IMG/VR virus record: IMGVR_UViG_3300030116_002961
Location: 1-43,825 of that record
Length of the DNA stretch: 43,825 nt
Source of the DNA: a virus
Strand: one strand, 5' to 3'
In this document: positions 18,375-25,788 of the stretch, piece after piece
Layout: each line of letters opens with the position of its first letter
Numbering within the stretch: position 1 is the stretch's first letter
Translations under genes and position numbers: made by a program
Notes under the pieces: generated by a model
The model's database searches: none
The model's input: the letters and a program-made list of their open reading frames with translations, nothing else
What the model was told of the DNA's origin: nothing

Positions 18375-18722
18375 TTAACACTCAGGATCGTCCTGAATGC
18401 CTTTTTTTGTTTCGTATGTTTGTTTCATTGCTAGAAAAAGCAATAAATAGTTAATAATATCACTTACACGTCCTTCTATAGATTCAGATGAATGCTCTTG
18501 TCCATCTTTAAAATAACTTTGAAGACTGGATAAATGCTTATTTAAATACACAGATAGAACCTGCATAGGCTCCAAGCCTAACTTTTTGCCTATGCTTTCA
18601 AAGTTCCATAATACGTTACTGTTTTGATTGCCTTCTGTATATTCAATTCGTTTTTCATCTGATAGTTGTAACGTTTGGTGTAAAAATATTTCTCTGAATT
18701 GTTCATATTCTTTTGCTGTCAT
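18375..18722 (-). CDS. DUF1599-like protein (nucleotide modification associated)
   Basis: The protein has 115 all-helical residues. The middle (NFESIGKKLGLEPMQVLSVYL) and the C-terminal ESIEGRVSDIINYLLLF block recall the DUF1599 / nucleotide modification associated domain 1 group. These proteins are linked to MazG-like all-alpha NTP pyrophosphatases and found in phage nucleotide-metabolism regions. I do not see a complete ExxE...D metal site, so a catalytic role is unsure. It is the last gene of the leftward early block. Its ATG overlaps the stop of the small membrane protein upstream (ATGA at 18719-18722). Confidence 0.5.
   Translation of the reverse strand: MTAKEYEQFREIFLHQTLQLSDEKRIEYTEGNQNSNVLWNFESIGKKLGLEPMQVLSVYLNKHLSSLQSYFKDGQEHSSESIEGRVSDIINYLLLFLAMKQTYETKKGIQDDPEC
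18382..18408 (+). terminator. Candidate intrinsic terminator for the rightward late block
   Basis: TCAGGA-TCG-TCCTGA (18382-18396) forms a perfect six-pair hairpin and is followed, after ATGCC, by seven T (18402-18408). It would stop rightward transcription after the giant gene. It lies inside the 3' end of the opposing 18375-18722 gene, and the five-base spacer before the T tract weakens the call. Confidence 0.4.
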
Positions 18723-18865
18723 TTTAACTTCCTGTATAGTTCATCAAATTTGTTATTTATGAACCATCTCATTAAATAATGATAGCCAATGAATAATAAT
18801 GCAAGATATACTACTATAAATACATCAAATCCATTTTGTTGTAGTGATTGTAACCAATATGTCAT
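18719..18865 (-). CDS. 48-residue small membrane protein
   Basis: A strong RBS (AAGGAGG, + strand 18871-18877) precedes an ATG at 18865-18863. The 48-residue product has a single hydrophobic helix at about residues 13-36 (FDVFIVVYLALLFIGYHYLM) and a basic C-terminus ending YRKLK. The stop overlaps the next start (ATGA). Function is unknown. Small single-span proteins in phage early regions can act on host membranes or defence, but nothing here shows it. Confidence 0.6.
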   Translation of the reverse strand: MTYWLQSLQQNGFDVFIVVYLALLFIGYHYLMRWFINNKFDELYRKLK

Positions 18866-18866
18866 A

Positions 18867-19079
18867 TTATCCTCCTTGACAAGTTGCACATTCTTCTATT
18901 TTTTTTCCATATCTAGGGAAATCTTCATAGTAAGAATATATTTTTCTACCTATTTTCCTATTAAATGCTGTTTTACTTGCTTCTTTATCAATCTCCCAGC
19001 ATCTTTTACAAGTGCTGCAATATTTAATTTTTCTGTCAGCAAGTTTAGCATCATATTCAAATTCTTTATATTGTTTCAT
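18867..19079 (-). CDS. Small Cys-rich, probably zinc-binding protein
   Basis: The protein has 70 residues. CSTC at 21-24 with C27 and CATC at 64-67 give two CxxC knuckles about 40 residues apart, the layout of a zinc-binding fold. The region between them is basic and aromatic. RBS GGAG lies shortly before the ATG. Such proteins may bind nucleic acid or a host protein; the family is not recognised. Confidence 0.6.
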   Translation of the reverse strand: MKQYKEFEYDAKLADRKIKYCSTCKRCWEIDKEASKTAFNRKIGRKIYSYYEDFPRYGKKIEECATCQGG

Positions 19080-19094
19080 AGTATGCTCCTTTAT

Positions 19095-19126
19095 AAAGGG
19101 GAGTAAACGCCAACCTACTCCCCTTT
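19095..19126. other. Strong hairpin upstream of the Cys-rich gene
   Basis: AAAGGGGAGTA (19095-19105) and TACTCCCCTTT (19116-19126) pair perfectly over 11 bases with a ten-base loop. The element lies between the nuclease gene (stop at 19197) and the Cys-rich gene (start at 19079), right before the latter's RBS. There is no clear T tract on either side, so it may be a leader or processing hairpin rather than a terminator. The remaining bases up to 19196 show no gene. Confidence 0.5.
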
Positions 19127-19196
19127 ACCATTTGTCATTCTCTTTCTCAAGAAATCTATTTTCCTATGGAAAATCCAATGTTCAGACAAAGAGATT

Positions 19197-19535
19197 TCAT
19201 CCTGTTAACCTTTTAAAAAGATCTAACAAGTCTTTGTATCGTATAGTTACTAATGCTTCTTTACGATCTTCTTTGAGAATTTGCCCATATACTTCATCGC
19301 ATGGTTTATATAGATCTCCAATTTTCTTACGAGCTTTGACTTGAAATTTGAATGGTTGATCTAGTCCTTTCCATTTTAAAGGTAGGTCTATAACCATATC
19401 TACTTCTTCATGCCAGCCTAGTGATCTTCCATCAGATCCCCAAGCACGTTTGGATTCAAAACCGTAGCCTTTAGCTAAGTTTACACATTCTCGTTCAATT
19501 CTATTTCCTTTTTGTTTTGGTGCTTTGCCACTCAT
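19197..19535 (-). CDS. PD-(D/E)XK nuclease, Holliday-junction-resolvase-like
   Basis: The protein has 112 residues. The order KGNRIERE (E14), AKGYGFESKRAWGSDGR (21-37), EEVDMVID (D46) and FQVKARKK (Q65-V-K67) follows the archaeal Hjc-type resolvase and related phage nucleases: glutamate, catalytic aspartate, then (D/E/Q)xK. The usual E of ExK is Q, a variant found in many active family members. It would cut branched recombination or replication intermediates. The gene overlaps the preceding one by ATGA and lies downstream of the primase-helicase. Confidence 0.65.
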   Translation of the reverse strand: MSGKAPKQKGNRIERECVNLAKGYGFESKRAWGSDGRSLGWHEEVDMVIDLPLKWKGLDQPFKFQVKARKKIGDLYKPCDEVYGQILKEDRKEALVTIRYKDLLDLFKRLTG

Positions 19536-19741
19536 TCTTCCTCCTCAAGATTAGGCGTAGCCTTTTCTTTTGCAGTTATAATTTCTTGATATGTTGGCTG
19601 TCCTAATAGTTTCCATATGTCATCTAAGTATTTTTTACCATCGCTACTCATTCTTTGTCTGTCTGTTATTTCTAACTCACTTAATAAATGTATTAATTTT
19701 TGAGTCATTTGTGATTGTATGTTTGCTTTTGGTATTTTCAT
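19532..19741 (-). CDS. 69-residue helical protein, unknown
   Basis: I start at ATG 19741 (MKIPKANIQSQ), which overlaps the upstream stop (ATGA at 19738-19741) and has AAGGA at good spacing. An in-frame ATG nine bases further upstream is less likely. The 69-residue product is helical, with an acidic tail LEEEE. The stop overlaps the nuclease start. No family is recognised. Confidence 0.5.
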   Translation of the reverse strand: MKIPKANIQSQMTQKLIHLLSELEITDRQRMSSDGKKYLDDIWKLLGQPTYQEIITAKEKATPNLEEEE

Positions 19742-19848
19742 GCAAACCATCCTTTTTTAATAGTAAATGATGTAAATATTTCTAATTTAGTTACACCAAT
19801 GCTTATTTGAATACTATCTCCACCTAATGTTGAATATCCTATGGACAT
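19738..19848 (-). CDS. 36-residue protein, unknown
   Basis: The frame ends on an ATGA junction with the next gene, which supports coding. The most economical start is ATG 19848 (MSIGYSTLGGDS), ten bases after the previous stop. ATG 19872, overlapping that gene, is an alternative. The product is short and beta-like, ending in IKKGWFA. No RBS is strong. Function is unknown. Confidence 0.35.
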   Translation of the reverse strand: MSIGYSTLGGDSIQISIGVTKLEIFTSFTIKKGWFA

Positions 19849-19858
19849 TTTAATTAGC

Positions 19859-20092
19859 TTACATAGTATCATTATCCATACTGTCCTTTCTTTGTCTTGG
19901 ATCAATATCCTCGTTATCAAAGGAAATCCCAAGAGGTTTATGCTGTTTCCAGTTTTCATTAAACGTTTCCTGTTTTTGGAATGTCATTGTTGTTATTTTA
20001 TTTATGTCATGATCATGAACGTATACTATAGCGTCCTGACCTTCTACTTTGTATAGCTGATCATTTTTTAAATGAATTTCTATTATTGCCAT
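19859..20092 (-). CDS. 77-residue acidic early protein, unknown
   Basis: GAGGAGGT lies just before the ATG. The product starts with strand-like MAIIEIHLKND and YVHDHDIN, then turns polar and charged (NEDIDPRQRKDSMDNDTM). No membrane segment or motif is seen. It lies just downstream of the primase-helicase gene with an intervening hairpin that holds a copy of the repeated TTCCTTTAT element. Confidence 0.55.
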   Translation of the reverse strand: MAIIEIHLKNDQLYKVEGQDAIVYVHDHDINKITTMTFQKQETFNENWKQHKPLGISFDNEDIDPRQRKDSMDNDTM

Positions 20093-20115
20093 ACTGACCT
20101 CCTCGGTATGTGGTA

Positions 20116-20147
20116 ATAGGGCACAAATAAAGGAATCTGTGCCCTAT
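20116..20147 (-). promoter_or_regulatory. Hairpin holding TTCCTYTAT copy 1 in its loop
   Basis: ATAGGGCACA (20116-20125) and TGTGCCCTAT (20138-20147) form a perfect ten-pair stem. The 12-base loop contains the minus-strand TTCCTTTAT (20127-20135), one of seven copies in early gaps. It sits after the primase-helicase stop and about 25 bases before the RBS of the next gene. Promoter, terminator or processing site are all possible. Confidence 0.5.
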
Positions 20148-20150
20148 CTA

Positions 20151-21974
20151 TTATTTTCTTTTATCAAAGGTGAAAGTATCCCAATTGTAGTTGAGAAGCA
20201 ATTCAAACTTTGATTCGTCTCTTGCTTTTAAAGATTTAATTACTCTAGCCTTACTCATTTCTTTACCTTGAAATGCAATATATTGGTCTGATTTTTGTTC
20301 TATGGCACTATTGCCTTTACCACTATGCACATCTAAAGTATTGGTTTCTTTGAAGTTGTAAGACGCTGATTTAGAAATATGATGTACTGCTAATACAATA
20401 ACATCTTCTTTCATTGCTAAATCTTTTAAGCCATTTGCGATTACTTCTTGTCTAGCAAAATCATCTTTACCAGCATATTTAGCTGGTATTCTGTCAATTG
20501 TGTCTACTACAACTATTTTTGCCTCGCTTTCCGCAACAAAGCTAGATAAATCCTGTATGTCAGGGCTTATTGTTTCTAACTTAATATTATCTATAGACTT
20601 TTCTGCTTGTCGTATAATTTCAGTATTTCCACTTTTTACTATATTGATAATATCTGTTTTTGTCTTTTTCATTGATGCCTGCAAGAATCGTCTTGACATA
20701 GTTAAATCATCTACTTCTAAAGATAAGAATAGTATTTTTATCTTAGGTAGTTGTGTGATGATATAACTGATAAAAGCTGTTTTACCTAACCCTGTATCGC
20801 CTATAAGTGTAATAAGCTGACCAGAGGTAAATAAATGCGTTTTAGGCATAAATGGGAATATGTCTTTTAAGTCAAAAGATCTATCTGTGAAGTCTGATGT
20901 ATAATGCTCTATCAATTTACTAACCATTTGTTCAGCATTTAATATGTTTGTTTCTTCATCAAGATTTTTGTACTTATATAATAGACATTTGCTATCGCAA
21001 TAAGGTTGTAATACTGGATGGTTACATCCGTAGTTGTAATCGTTTTTGAAAGCATCACTTACAATTCTGCTAACTTCAACTGAATCTAATGGATTGTCCA
21101 TTTGTGCCATATAGGCTCTAGCAAGATGATCGCAAGCTATTTTGTCAAATGCATATTTTTTACGCCAGATACTGGTTAACGCCAATAAATGTTTATGTCT
21201 GTTATTGGGTACATACCCAGCGTTGTAAATATGCTGTACGCAAGTAATATATCTAGTAGATGTACCTTTTGCGTTGTCAAATACTTTACGAACTTCTGCT
21301 ATGTTTTTACGGCTCATATCCATTGGATCTAATCCAACTACTTGTTCTTTACTTATTTTATGTGGTTTGTAATCAGTTCTAATCTGTTGAGCAAGTTCTG
21401 CTATATCCATATATTGTAGTTCAGATAATTCTGAATACGATATAGGTATTTTATATAGTTTTGAACTTTTATGGTAAGAATGTCCAGCACGTATTAATCT
21501 TCTGCTATCATATATAATATCTATATGCTCGCCAAAGTCACGTTGCATGGTTGCTCTTACTTGTTTAGCTACTTGATTAGAATCTTCAAATCCGTATACA
21601 TTGCCAAGATGTATATGAAAACCTTTTCCAGAAAACCATATATTATAGTGTTCTGGTTGTATTAAAAGCTTTTCCATGTTGTCAATTACGTCTAAGACTT
21701 TTAATCTTGTTTCATTGCCCATATTATTATCATTTTTAATATAGTCAATGTCAATAACAAGCTTATCTACTGATTGCAATCCATTAAAACCAGTTACAGT
21801 TCCATTTTTGGCAACAAACTCTACAATATCTTCATGATACAGAAACATACTTCTGTATATTTCTAAGTTTTGATGCTGTGCTGCTATTGCAGGGAACTCA
21901 TTTGCTTTGCAAAGATGATTTCTATTGCTAACACTTGTGGTAGCGTATTCTACCCACCAGTTATTAGTCTCCAT
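20151..21974 (-). CDS. AEP primase fused to RecA/DnaB-like helicase
   Basis: The protein has 607 residues. The N-terminal half is an archaeo-eukaryotic primase domain: D75-I-D77 (VIDIDY), S115-G-K-G-F-H120-I-H122, and DSRRLIR at 156-162. These are the three catalytic motifs for metal and nucleotide binding. A Cys/His cluster (C317, H319, C326, C330) sits between domains and may bind zinc. The C-terminal half has Walker A GDTGLGKT (392-399), Walker B IVVVDTID (D491) and VHH (530-532), as in SF4 replicative helicases. It would unwind DNA and make primers at the phage fork. RBS GGAGA lies before the ATG. It overlaps the preceding gene by 25 bases. No phage DNA polymerase is seen nearby. Confidence 0.85.
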   Translation of the reverse strand: METNNWWVEYATTSVSNRNHLCKANEFPAIAAQHQNLEIYRSMFLYHEDIVEFVAKNGTVTGFNGLQSVDKLVIDIDYIKNDNNMGNETRLKVLDVIDNMEKLLIQPEHYNIWFSGKGFHIHLGNVYGFEDSNQVAKQVRATMQRDFGEHIDIIYDSRRLIRAGHSYHKSSKLYKIPISYSELSELQYMDIAELAQQIRTDYKPHKISKEQVVGLDPMDMSRKNIAEVRKVFDNAKGTSTRYITCVQHIYNAGYVPNNRHKHLLALTSIWRKKYAFDKIACDHLARAYMAQMDNPLDSVEVSRIVSDAFKNDYNYGCNHPVLQPYCDSKCLLYKYKNLDEETNILNAEQMVSKLIEHYTSDFTDRSFDLKDIFPFMPKTHLFTSGQLITLIGDTGLGKTAFISYIITQLPKIKILFLSLEVDDLTMSRRFLQASMKKTKTDIINIVKSGNTEIIRQAEKSIDNIKLETISPDIQDLSSFVAESEAKIVVVDTIDRIPAKYAGKDDFARQEVIANGLKDLAMKEDVIVLAVHHISKSASYNFKETNTLDVHSGKGNSAIEQKSDQYIAFQGKEMSKARVIKSLKARDESKFELLLNYNWDTFTFDKRK

Positions 21975-22222
21975 GTTGTCTCCGCACTTTTGTTATTTAC
22001 TTCTTCAATCTTTGAAACATCAATATCGTCTAATTCGGTTCCACTTTTAAAGTTTCTCCAAGCACGTGAATAAGTACTGGGGGTATGTAATTTCCCCCAA
22101 TACTCTTTTCCGTAATTGACCAAACTTGTTTCAATTTCATGTGAAGCAACGGTTTCAATACCATGATCTAACCTGTTTCTTAACCATTTTTTAATTATGA
22201 ATTTAACAGTTGGTTTACTCAT
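21950..22222 (-). CDS. 90-residue protein, possibly DNA-binding
   Basis: The product is basic and helical (VKFIIKKWLRNRLDHGIE...SHEIETSLVNYG), with a pattern reminiscent of a winged-helix but without a clear recognition helix. It lies between the SSB candidate and the primase-helicase, two bases after the former's stop, so a replication accessory or helicase-loader role is possible. That is inference from position only. Confidence 0.5.
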   Translation of the reverse strand: MSKPTVKFIIKKWLRNRLDHGIETVASHEIETSLVNYGKEYWGKLHTPSTYSRAWRNFKSGTELDDIDVSKIEEVNNKSAETTWRLITGG

Positions 22223-22224
22223 AA

Positions 22225-22773
22225 CTAAATATCCAGATCAAAATCTGCTTTTGCAGTATTTTGTTTTGGACTAGAAGAATCAAGATCTTTATCTATATCT
22301 TCTGTAAAATAGTTCTTAATCCACCCATCTTGTACATCTTTCATCACTTTTGTTTTTAATGTACCTTGTTGAGCGTCTGATCTAGCTACTATTTTATATG
22401 TATCCCAGAAATGCTTACCGCTTTTCTTAACTTTAGTAGTTTTATAAGCACACAACATAAATTGTCTGCCTATTGCTGTATCACACCATTTATCTGGAAT
22501 AGTATAATCATCATTCATTAAAAGATCTTTTTCTTTAAATACAGATTCAAAGAAGTTCTTTACTTTAAATGCTGATCCCCAAGACTTTTGATCATTAGTA
22601 CTTATGTCTTTCTTTACGTTTCCATAAATTTCTAATGTATTGTCCCAGTCTTGTCCATCATTGTATGTTATAGTTAAAAACATGTCAAAAGTGGGGTTCC
22701 AATTTCCCCACTGTTTTTCAACATCGTATTCTATAGTAGCAGATTTAACTGTACCTATTTTCTCGTATGGCAT
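22225..22773 (-). CDS. Putative single-stranded DNA-binding protein
   Basis: The protein has 182 residues. The N-terminal 130 residues have the alternating strand pattern of an OB-type fold with many aromatics (WGNWNPTFDMFLTITYNDGQDWD). The C-terminus is flexible and ends in an acidic hydrophobic tip, ADFDLDI, as in SSB proteins that recruit partners. It starts right after the stop of the annealing protein, with AAGGAGG inside that gene's end, and is followed by replication genes. SSB beside a Rad52-like annealer is a common phage pairing. No direct family match is claimed. Confidence 0.5.
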   Translation of the reverse strand: MPYEKIGTVKSATIEYDVEKQWGNWNPTFDMFLTITYNDGQDWDNTLEIYGNVKKDISTNDQKSWGSAFKVKNFFESVFKEKDLLMNDDYTIPDKWCDTAIGRQFMLCAYKTTKVKKSGKHFWDTYKIVARSDAQQGTLKTKVMKDVQDGWIKNYFTEDIDKDLDSSSPKQNTAKADFDLDI

Positions 22774-23448
22774 CTACGCTGCCTCCTTTTGTTTTTTTCT
22801 TAGTTCTTTAATTTTCTTTTCCAACTTATCAATAGCAGCTTGTGCTTTTTCTTCTGTTGGATTTGAGTCAATTAAAGTTTTTACTTTAGTAGACGTATCA
22901 GTTCCTTTAAATACAGGATCTCTGCTAAGTCTATCTAATTTTATATTTTGATCTACTGTTATATGACCTTCTTTAGGTTTTTGACCATTTCTCAATGTTT
23001 CTGGTCTATAATCAAGATCCTTAATGTCTTCTCCAAACCATAGTTCTATACCAAAACCAGTTAGCATACTACCTGCTTTTGCTATACAACGTCTAATGGT
23101 ATTTTCTACTTGTGCAGCATCTGGAGATGTTTCTGCACCCATTCTTAAGTTACGCACTGCTAAACATTCTTCATGATGATGTCTATCTCCATCATTATCT
23201 TCTAATGTAAGAGTTATTTTAACTACTGCAGTTCCATTTGGTAGTAACATATATGGTAACGTTAATGTAGTTCCGTCTTTGGTAATATGATATTCATGTA
23301 TCTTGTATTCAACATATTGAAAATTCTTTTTCAAATAGTCGTGCATTACTGCCCAAGATAAATAATCTGCTGAGAAATTACCGCCACCCTTTGTTTCTAC
23401 AAATGGTTTATAGTCTTCATTTCTTAGTGTTTCGTAGAATTTATTCAT
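22774..23448 (-). CDS. Sak3/DUF1071-type single-strand annealing protein
   Basis: The protein has 224 residues. YLSWA at 29-33, HDYLKKNF (36-43), LPYM (64-67), then AVVKITLTL and LAVRNLRMGAETSPDAAQV with NTIRRCIAKA (116-125) and GFGIELWFGED (131-141) follow the DUF1071/Sak3 pattern (YLSWA...AM/VVKV...NKAIQRCLVKA...GLGLYIYAGED). Family members are Rad52-like annealing proteins that pair complementary strands in phage recombination. The C-terminal 60 residues are a charged coiled coil ending in basic residues. It is the first gene after a structured 186-base gap and heads the replication genes. Confidence 0.85.
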   Translation of the reverse strand: MNKFYETLRNEDYKPFVETKGGGNFSADYLSWAVMHDYLKKNFQYVEYKIHEYHITKDGTTLTLPYMLLPNGTAVVKITLTLEDNDGDRHHHEECLAVRNLRMGAETSPDAAQVENTIRRCIAKAGSMLTGFGIELWFGEDIKDLDYRPETLRNGQKPKEGHITVDQNIKLDRLSRDPVFKGTDTSTKVKTLIDSNPTEEKAQAAIDKLEKKIKELRKKQKEAA

Positions 23449-23485
23449 TCTAACTCCTGTTGTTTATTATGTTATTACACGTCTA

Positions 23486-23527
23486 GTGGGGAGGTCGAGG
23501 TAAGCCCTTACGCTCTAGTGTCCCCAC
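23486..23527. other. Hairpin in the leader of the annealing protein gene
   Basis: GTGGGGA (23486-23492) and TCCCCAC (23521-23527) pair perfectly; a small GTAA/TTAC stem sits in the loop. Together with the neighbouring folded element it fills the gap between 23449 and 23634, about 40 bases before the annealing protein start. A leader or regulatory RNA role is possible. Confidence 0.45.
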
Positions 23528-23549
23528 CGTCAGTGATTGCAATTTGCAA

Positions 23550-23558
23550 ATAAAGGAA
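23550..23558 (-). promoter_or_regulatory. TTCCTYTAT copy 2
   Basis: The minus strand reads GCTTCCTTTATTTGC at the 3' edge of the folded segment, about 100 bases before the annealing protein start. It shares GCTTCCTTTATTT exactly with copy 3. Confidence 0.5.
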
Positions 23559-23630
23559 GCAGTGCAGTTTTGCTGAACGATGCGGAGTTCAACAATTGGA
23601 GGAGCAAACCCGTAGGAACCACACTGCTTC
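23550..23630 (-). ncRNA. Folded non-coding segment ending in TTCCTYTAT copy 2
   Basis: Three nested pairings are visible. The outer stem is GAAGCAGTG (23556-23564) with CACTGCTTC (23622-23630), the middle is TTTGCT with AGCAAA, and the inner is TGAAC with GTTCA. On the minus strand the structure ends in CACTGCTTCCTTTATTT, so the repeated element forms its 3' edge (23550-23558). It may be a structured RNA, an attenuator or a promoter-linked hairpin. No peptide with an RBS fits here. Confidence 0.45.
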
Positions 23631-23634
23631 ACAA

Positions 23635-24606
23635 TTATGTAAGCACTATTGGTTTTACGTAGTTTTCTGTATCTCCATCTCTCCACATTAACGCTTCTTT
23701 TACCGTATTTTCTGTATTAGGTATACCCTCGAAGTGTATTTCAGATGTACTTGGATTTACCATTCTTAGATAATTGCACCAACGTGCACCATCTGGAAAG
23801 GTTTTATCTTCTACTTTTACTTTTACTACTTCATATGGTCTACCATCTATTTCGTCTTTATTTAGCACTTTAGTTTCACAATTAGCTAATATACTATCCA
23901 TTCCAAATGCATCAATGACTTCACGTCTTTCAGATACATTAAAAAGTCTAAAAGCGTCTTCCATTTCTATATCATTAATATTTCCAGTATTACGATATAT
24001 ATCTAAACGTTCTAACGCTTTTAAATTAGCTCTTCTTGCTCTAGCAGATGCATTTCTTTGGATTCTAGTAACTTCTTTCCAATAATCCATTATTTGTCTT
24101 ACTTTTTTAGGTGGATCATTTATTACTTTATATGTGTCTAAATCAAACTTCATTCCACTCCAAGCGTATGGAAAGTCTTTTTGTTTTCTATTTTTTAATT
24201 CAGCACAATTTTTAGCACTTTTGATTTCATGCTTAGTTCCTTCATATAAAGTATTTGTTCCCCAGTGCCAGCTTATTGTGATGTTGTAAGAGAATTTATG
24301 ACCAAATACATTAGCTCCTTGTTCTAATAATCCTATATCAAATACAGTTAATGTATTTGTTTTTATATCAATAGAGGCTTCTGTTGTTCTACTAGGATCA
24401 TCCGATTTATCTGATTTTAAAGACCAATCAGATGTAAAGTTAATGGTTTTGTTATTTCCCCATAATAAGACATAACGACTACCATTTAACCATCGTTTAA
24501 ACATATGTGTTTTGTTAGATTTTAAGTTTTTAAACTTATCTATATAGTCTTGCAATTCAAGGTCTCTAACATTCCATGCTCTTTCGTTGTAATTAGCAAA
24601 TCCCAT
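23635..24606 (-). CDS. Unknown protein with NPS...EGIP...ALMWR C-terminal block
   Basis: The protein has 323 residues. Its C-terminus reads LRMVNPS (280-286), EIHFEGIP and TVKEALMWRDGD, a block I recall from many phage and plasmid proteins of unknown function. Those are usually encoded beside the GEVTGH-type protein found here as the next gene upstream. The N-terminal half has strand-rich and aromatic stretches (RWLNGSRYVLLWGNNKTINF). The middle is a basic helix (residues 165-200). The start overlaps the preceding stop (TAATG). The role is unknown; the association suggests a shared accessory function. Confidence 0.6.
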   Translation of the reverse strand: MGFANYNERAWNVRDLELQDYIDKFKNLKSNKTHMFKRWLNGSRYVLLWGNNKTINFTSDWSLKSDKSDDPSRTTEASIDIKTNTLTVFDIGLLEQGANVFGHKFSYNITISWHWGTNTLYEGTKHEIKSAKNCAELKNRKQKDFPYAWSGMKFDLDTYKVINDPPKKVRQIMDYWKEVTRIQRNASARARRANLKALERLDIYRNTGNINDIEMEDAFRLFNVSERREVIDAFGMDSILANCETKVLNKDEIDGRPYEVVKVKVEDKTFPDGARWCNYLRMVNPSTSEIHFEGIPNTENTVKEALMWRDGDTENYVKPIVLT

Positions 24607-25058
24607 TAGTCTACTACCCTCCTTTCTAATTGTGAAAAGTGGTCAAACTCTTTCACAATGTCGATTTTGTAGTATCCAGTAGGTACTTGAATAGGATTAT
24701 GCTCTTCATGTGTTAATGTAGCGTATCCATCTTTACCTTCTATAGCAACGTAATCACATACTTGTGGGTTATTTCTACCAAAGAAATAACGGGATTGGTA
24801 TCCTGTTACAATAACACCATCTGTTGCTGTTTCAAAGCGATGATGATGTCCAGTGGCTTCTCCTAAAGCAACTGTACATTTATCATTTGGTATCAACCTA
24901 TTGTCTTCATCTTGAGAAATATCTACTTCAGGTGAATTAAGTCCTGATTTAATTCCCCAACTTGTATATGATCGGTTGCTTTCTTTCTCTTTTAACTCTT
25001 TAAATTCAGATGGATCTATTTGTTTAAATAGTACATCTCCTTGTTGTATTTTTACCAT
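24606..25058 (-). CDS. GEATGHHHR-type phage/plasmid protein, unknown
   Basis: The protein has 150 residues. It contains QQGDVLF (5-11), GEATGHHHR (66-74), LTHEEHNPIQVPTGYY (around 115-130) and ends LERRVVD. This set marks a small beta-rich protein that occurs in phages and plasmids next to the NPS...EGV protein encoded downstream. The histidines could bind metal, but no activity is known to me. RBS AAAAGGAG precedes the ATG. Confidence 0.6.
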   Translation of the reverse strand: MVKIQQGDVLFKQIDPSEFKELKEKESNRSYTSWGIKSGLNSPEVDISQDEDNRLIPNDKCTVALGEATGHHHRFETATDGVIVTGYQSRYFFGRNNPQVCDYVAIEGKDGYATLTHEEHNPIQVPTGYYKIDIVKEFDHFSQLERRVVD

Positions 25059-25070
25059 TTTTTGCTCCTT

Positions 25071-25784
25071 TTAAGCTGTTGCAAATTCATGCAGTTGTAT
25101 GTGTTTTTGTATAATATGATTAGGAGGCGTACTTTTCAATGCCTCTGTACACGCATTATACAATCCCCACATAGTTTTACCTTGAAATTCAAGATAAGGT
25201 GGTTTATTCCAGCAATTTACTGCTGTTGTTAATTGTCTTGCTTTCAAGACCTTGTGTCCAAATAGTAAGCCAAGAAACTCATATGCTTTATCTGATGTAA
25301 GATGTGTATCTTGCATGATTCTCTTATCTTCAACTATATTTTGGAATTTTGAATTTCTCTGAAAGTTATATAGTGTAGACACTAATTGGTCTCTGAGATC
25401 TTCAAATACGTTCTTTGTATGCTTACGCATAATGGTAAAGTCTCCAGCAAATATCATATTGTCACAAACTGTTATATTTGCTCCAAAACAATATCCATTT
25501 GACATAGATTTGTCATAGCTGGATCTTATACCTAGAGATACTCCCATATCTGGGTCATCTCCTTCATAGTTCAATACTGCGAACATTCTTTGGTCTTTAC
25601 CAGCCAAAGCATAATGTCCTTCTTTGAACGTTTGTTCTGTTAATAAGTCACTTGCTACTTCTTGTGCATTGGTGATTAAATCTCCAAATGCTACAGGTGT
25701 ATAAGTGTCTGTTTGTTCTGGTAGTGGTACGCTTTGTAGTTCTGTAAAATCTACCTTACGTCCACCACAGTGTAGTATCATCAT
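25071..25784 (-). CDS. DUF932-like phage/plasmid protein
   Basis: The protein has 237 residues. The centre (SLGIRSSYDKSMSNGYCFG, then VCDNMIFAGDFTIMRKHT) and LYNACTEALK near the end follow the DUF932 phage/plasmid-like family. Members are common on mobile elements and have no settled function. Two adjacent ATGs (25784, 25781) follow AAGGGG; the first is used. With the next two genes it forms a trio I associate with phage and plasmid accessory modules. Confidence 0.65.
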   Translation of the reverse strand: MMILHCGGRKVDFTELQSVPLPEQTDTYTPVAFGDLITNAQEVASDLLTEQTFKEGHYALAGKDQRMFAVLNYEGDDPDMGVSLGIRSSYDKSMSNGYCFGANITVCDNMIFAGDFTIMRKHTKNVFEDLRDQLVSTLYNFQRNSKFQNIVEDKRIMQDTHLTSDKAYEFLGLLFGHKVLKARQLTTAVNCWNKPPYLEFQGKTMWGLYNACTEALKSTPPNHIIQKHIQLHEFATA

Positions 25785-25788
25785 TGGT

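Noticed and set aside
18789-19344. Plus-strand frames of 105 and 110 codons opposite the first early genes
   Set aside because: They oppose minus-strand genes with strong RBS and recognisable motifs (CxxC pairs, PD-(D/E)XK).
19849-19959. N-terminal extension of the 36-residue gene to 19959
   Set aside because: It would cover most of the preceding gene, which has a strong RBS; the overlap chain suits a start at 19848 or 19872.
23556-23630. tRNA
   Set aside because: The outer stem recalls an acceptor stem, but there is no T-arm GTTC sequence at the right place, no anticodon arm of normal size and the loop layout is wrong.
23483-23686. 67-codon minus-strand frame in the gap before the annealing protein
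   Set aside because: It starts inside the neighbouring gene, has no RBS and coincides with nested hairpins; I treat the segment as non-coding.
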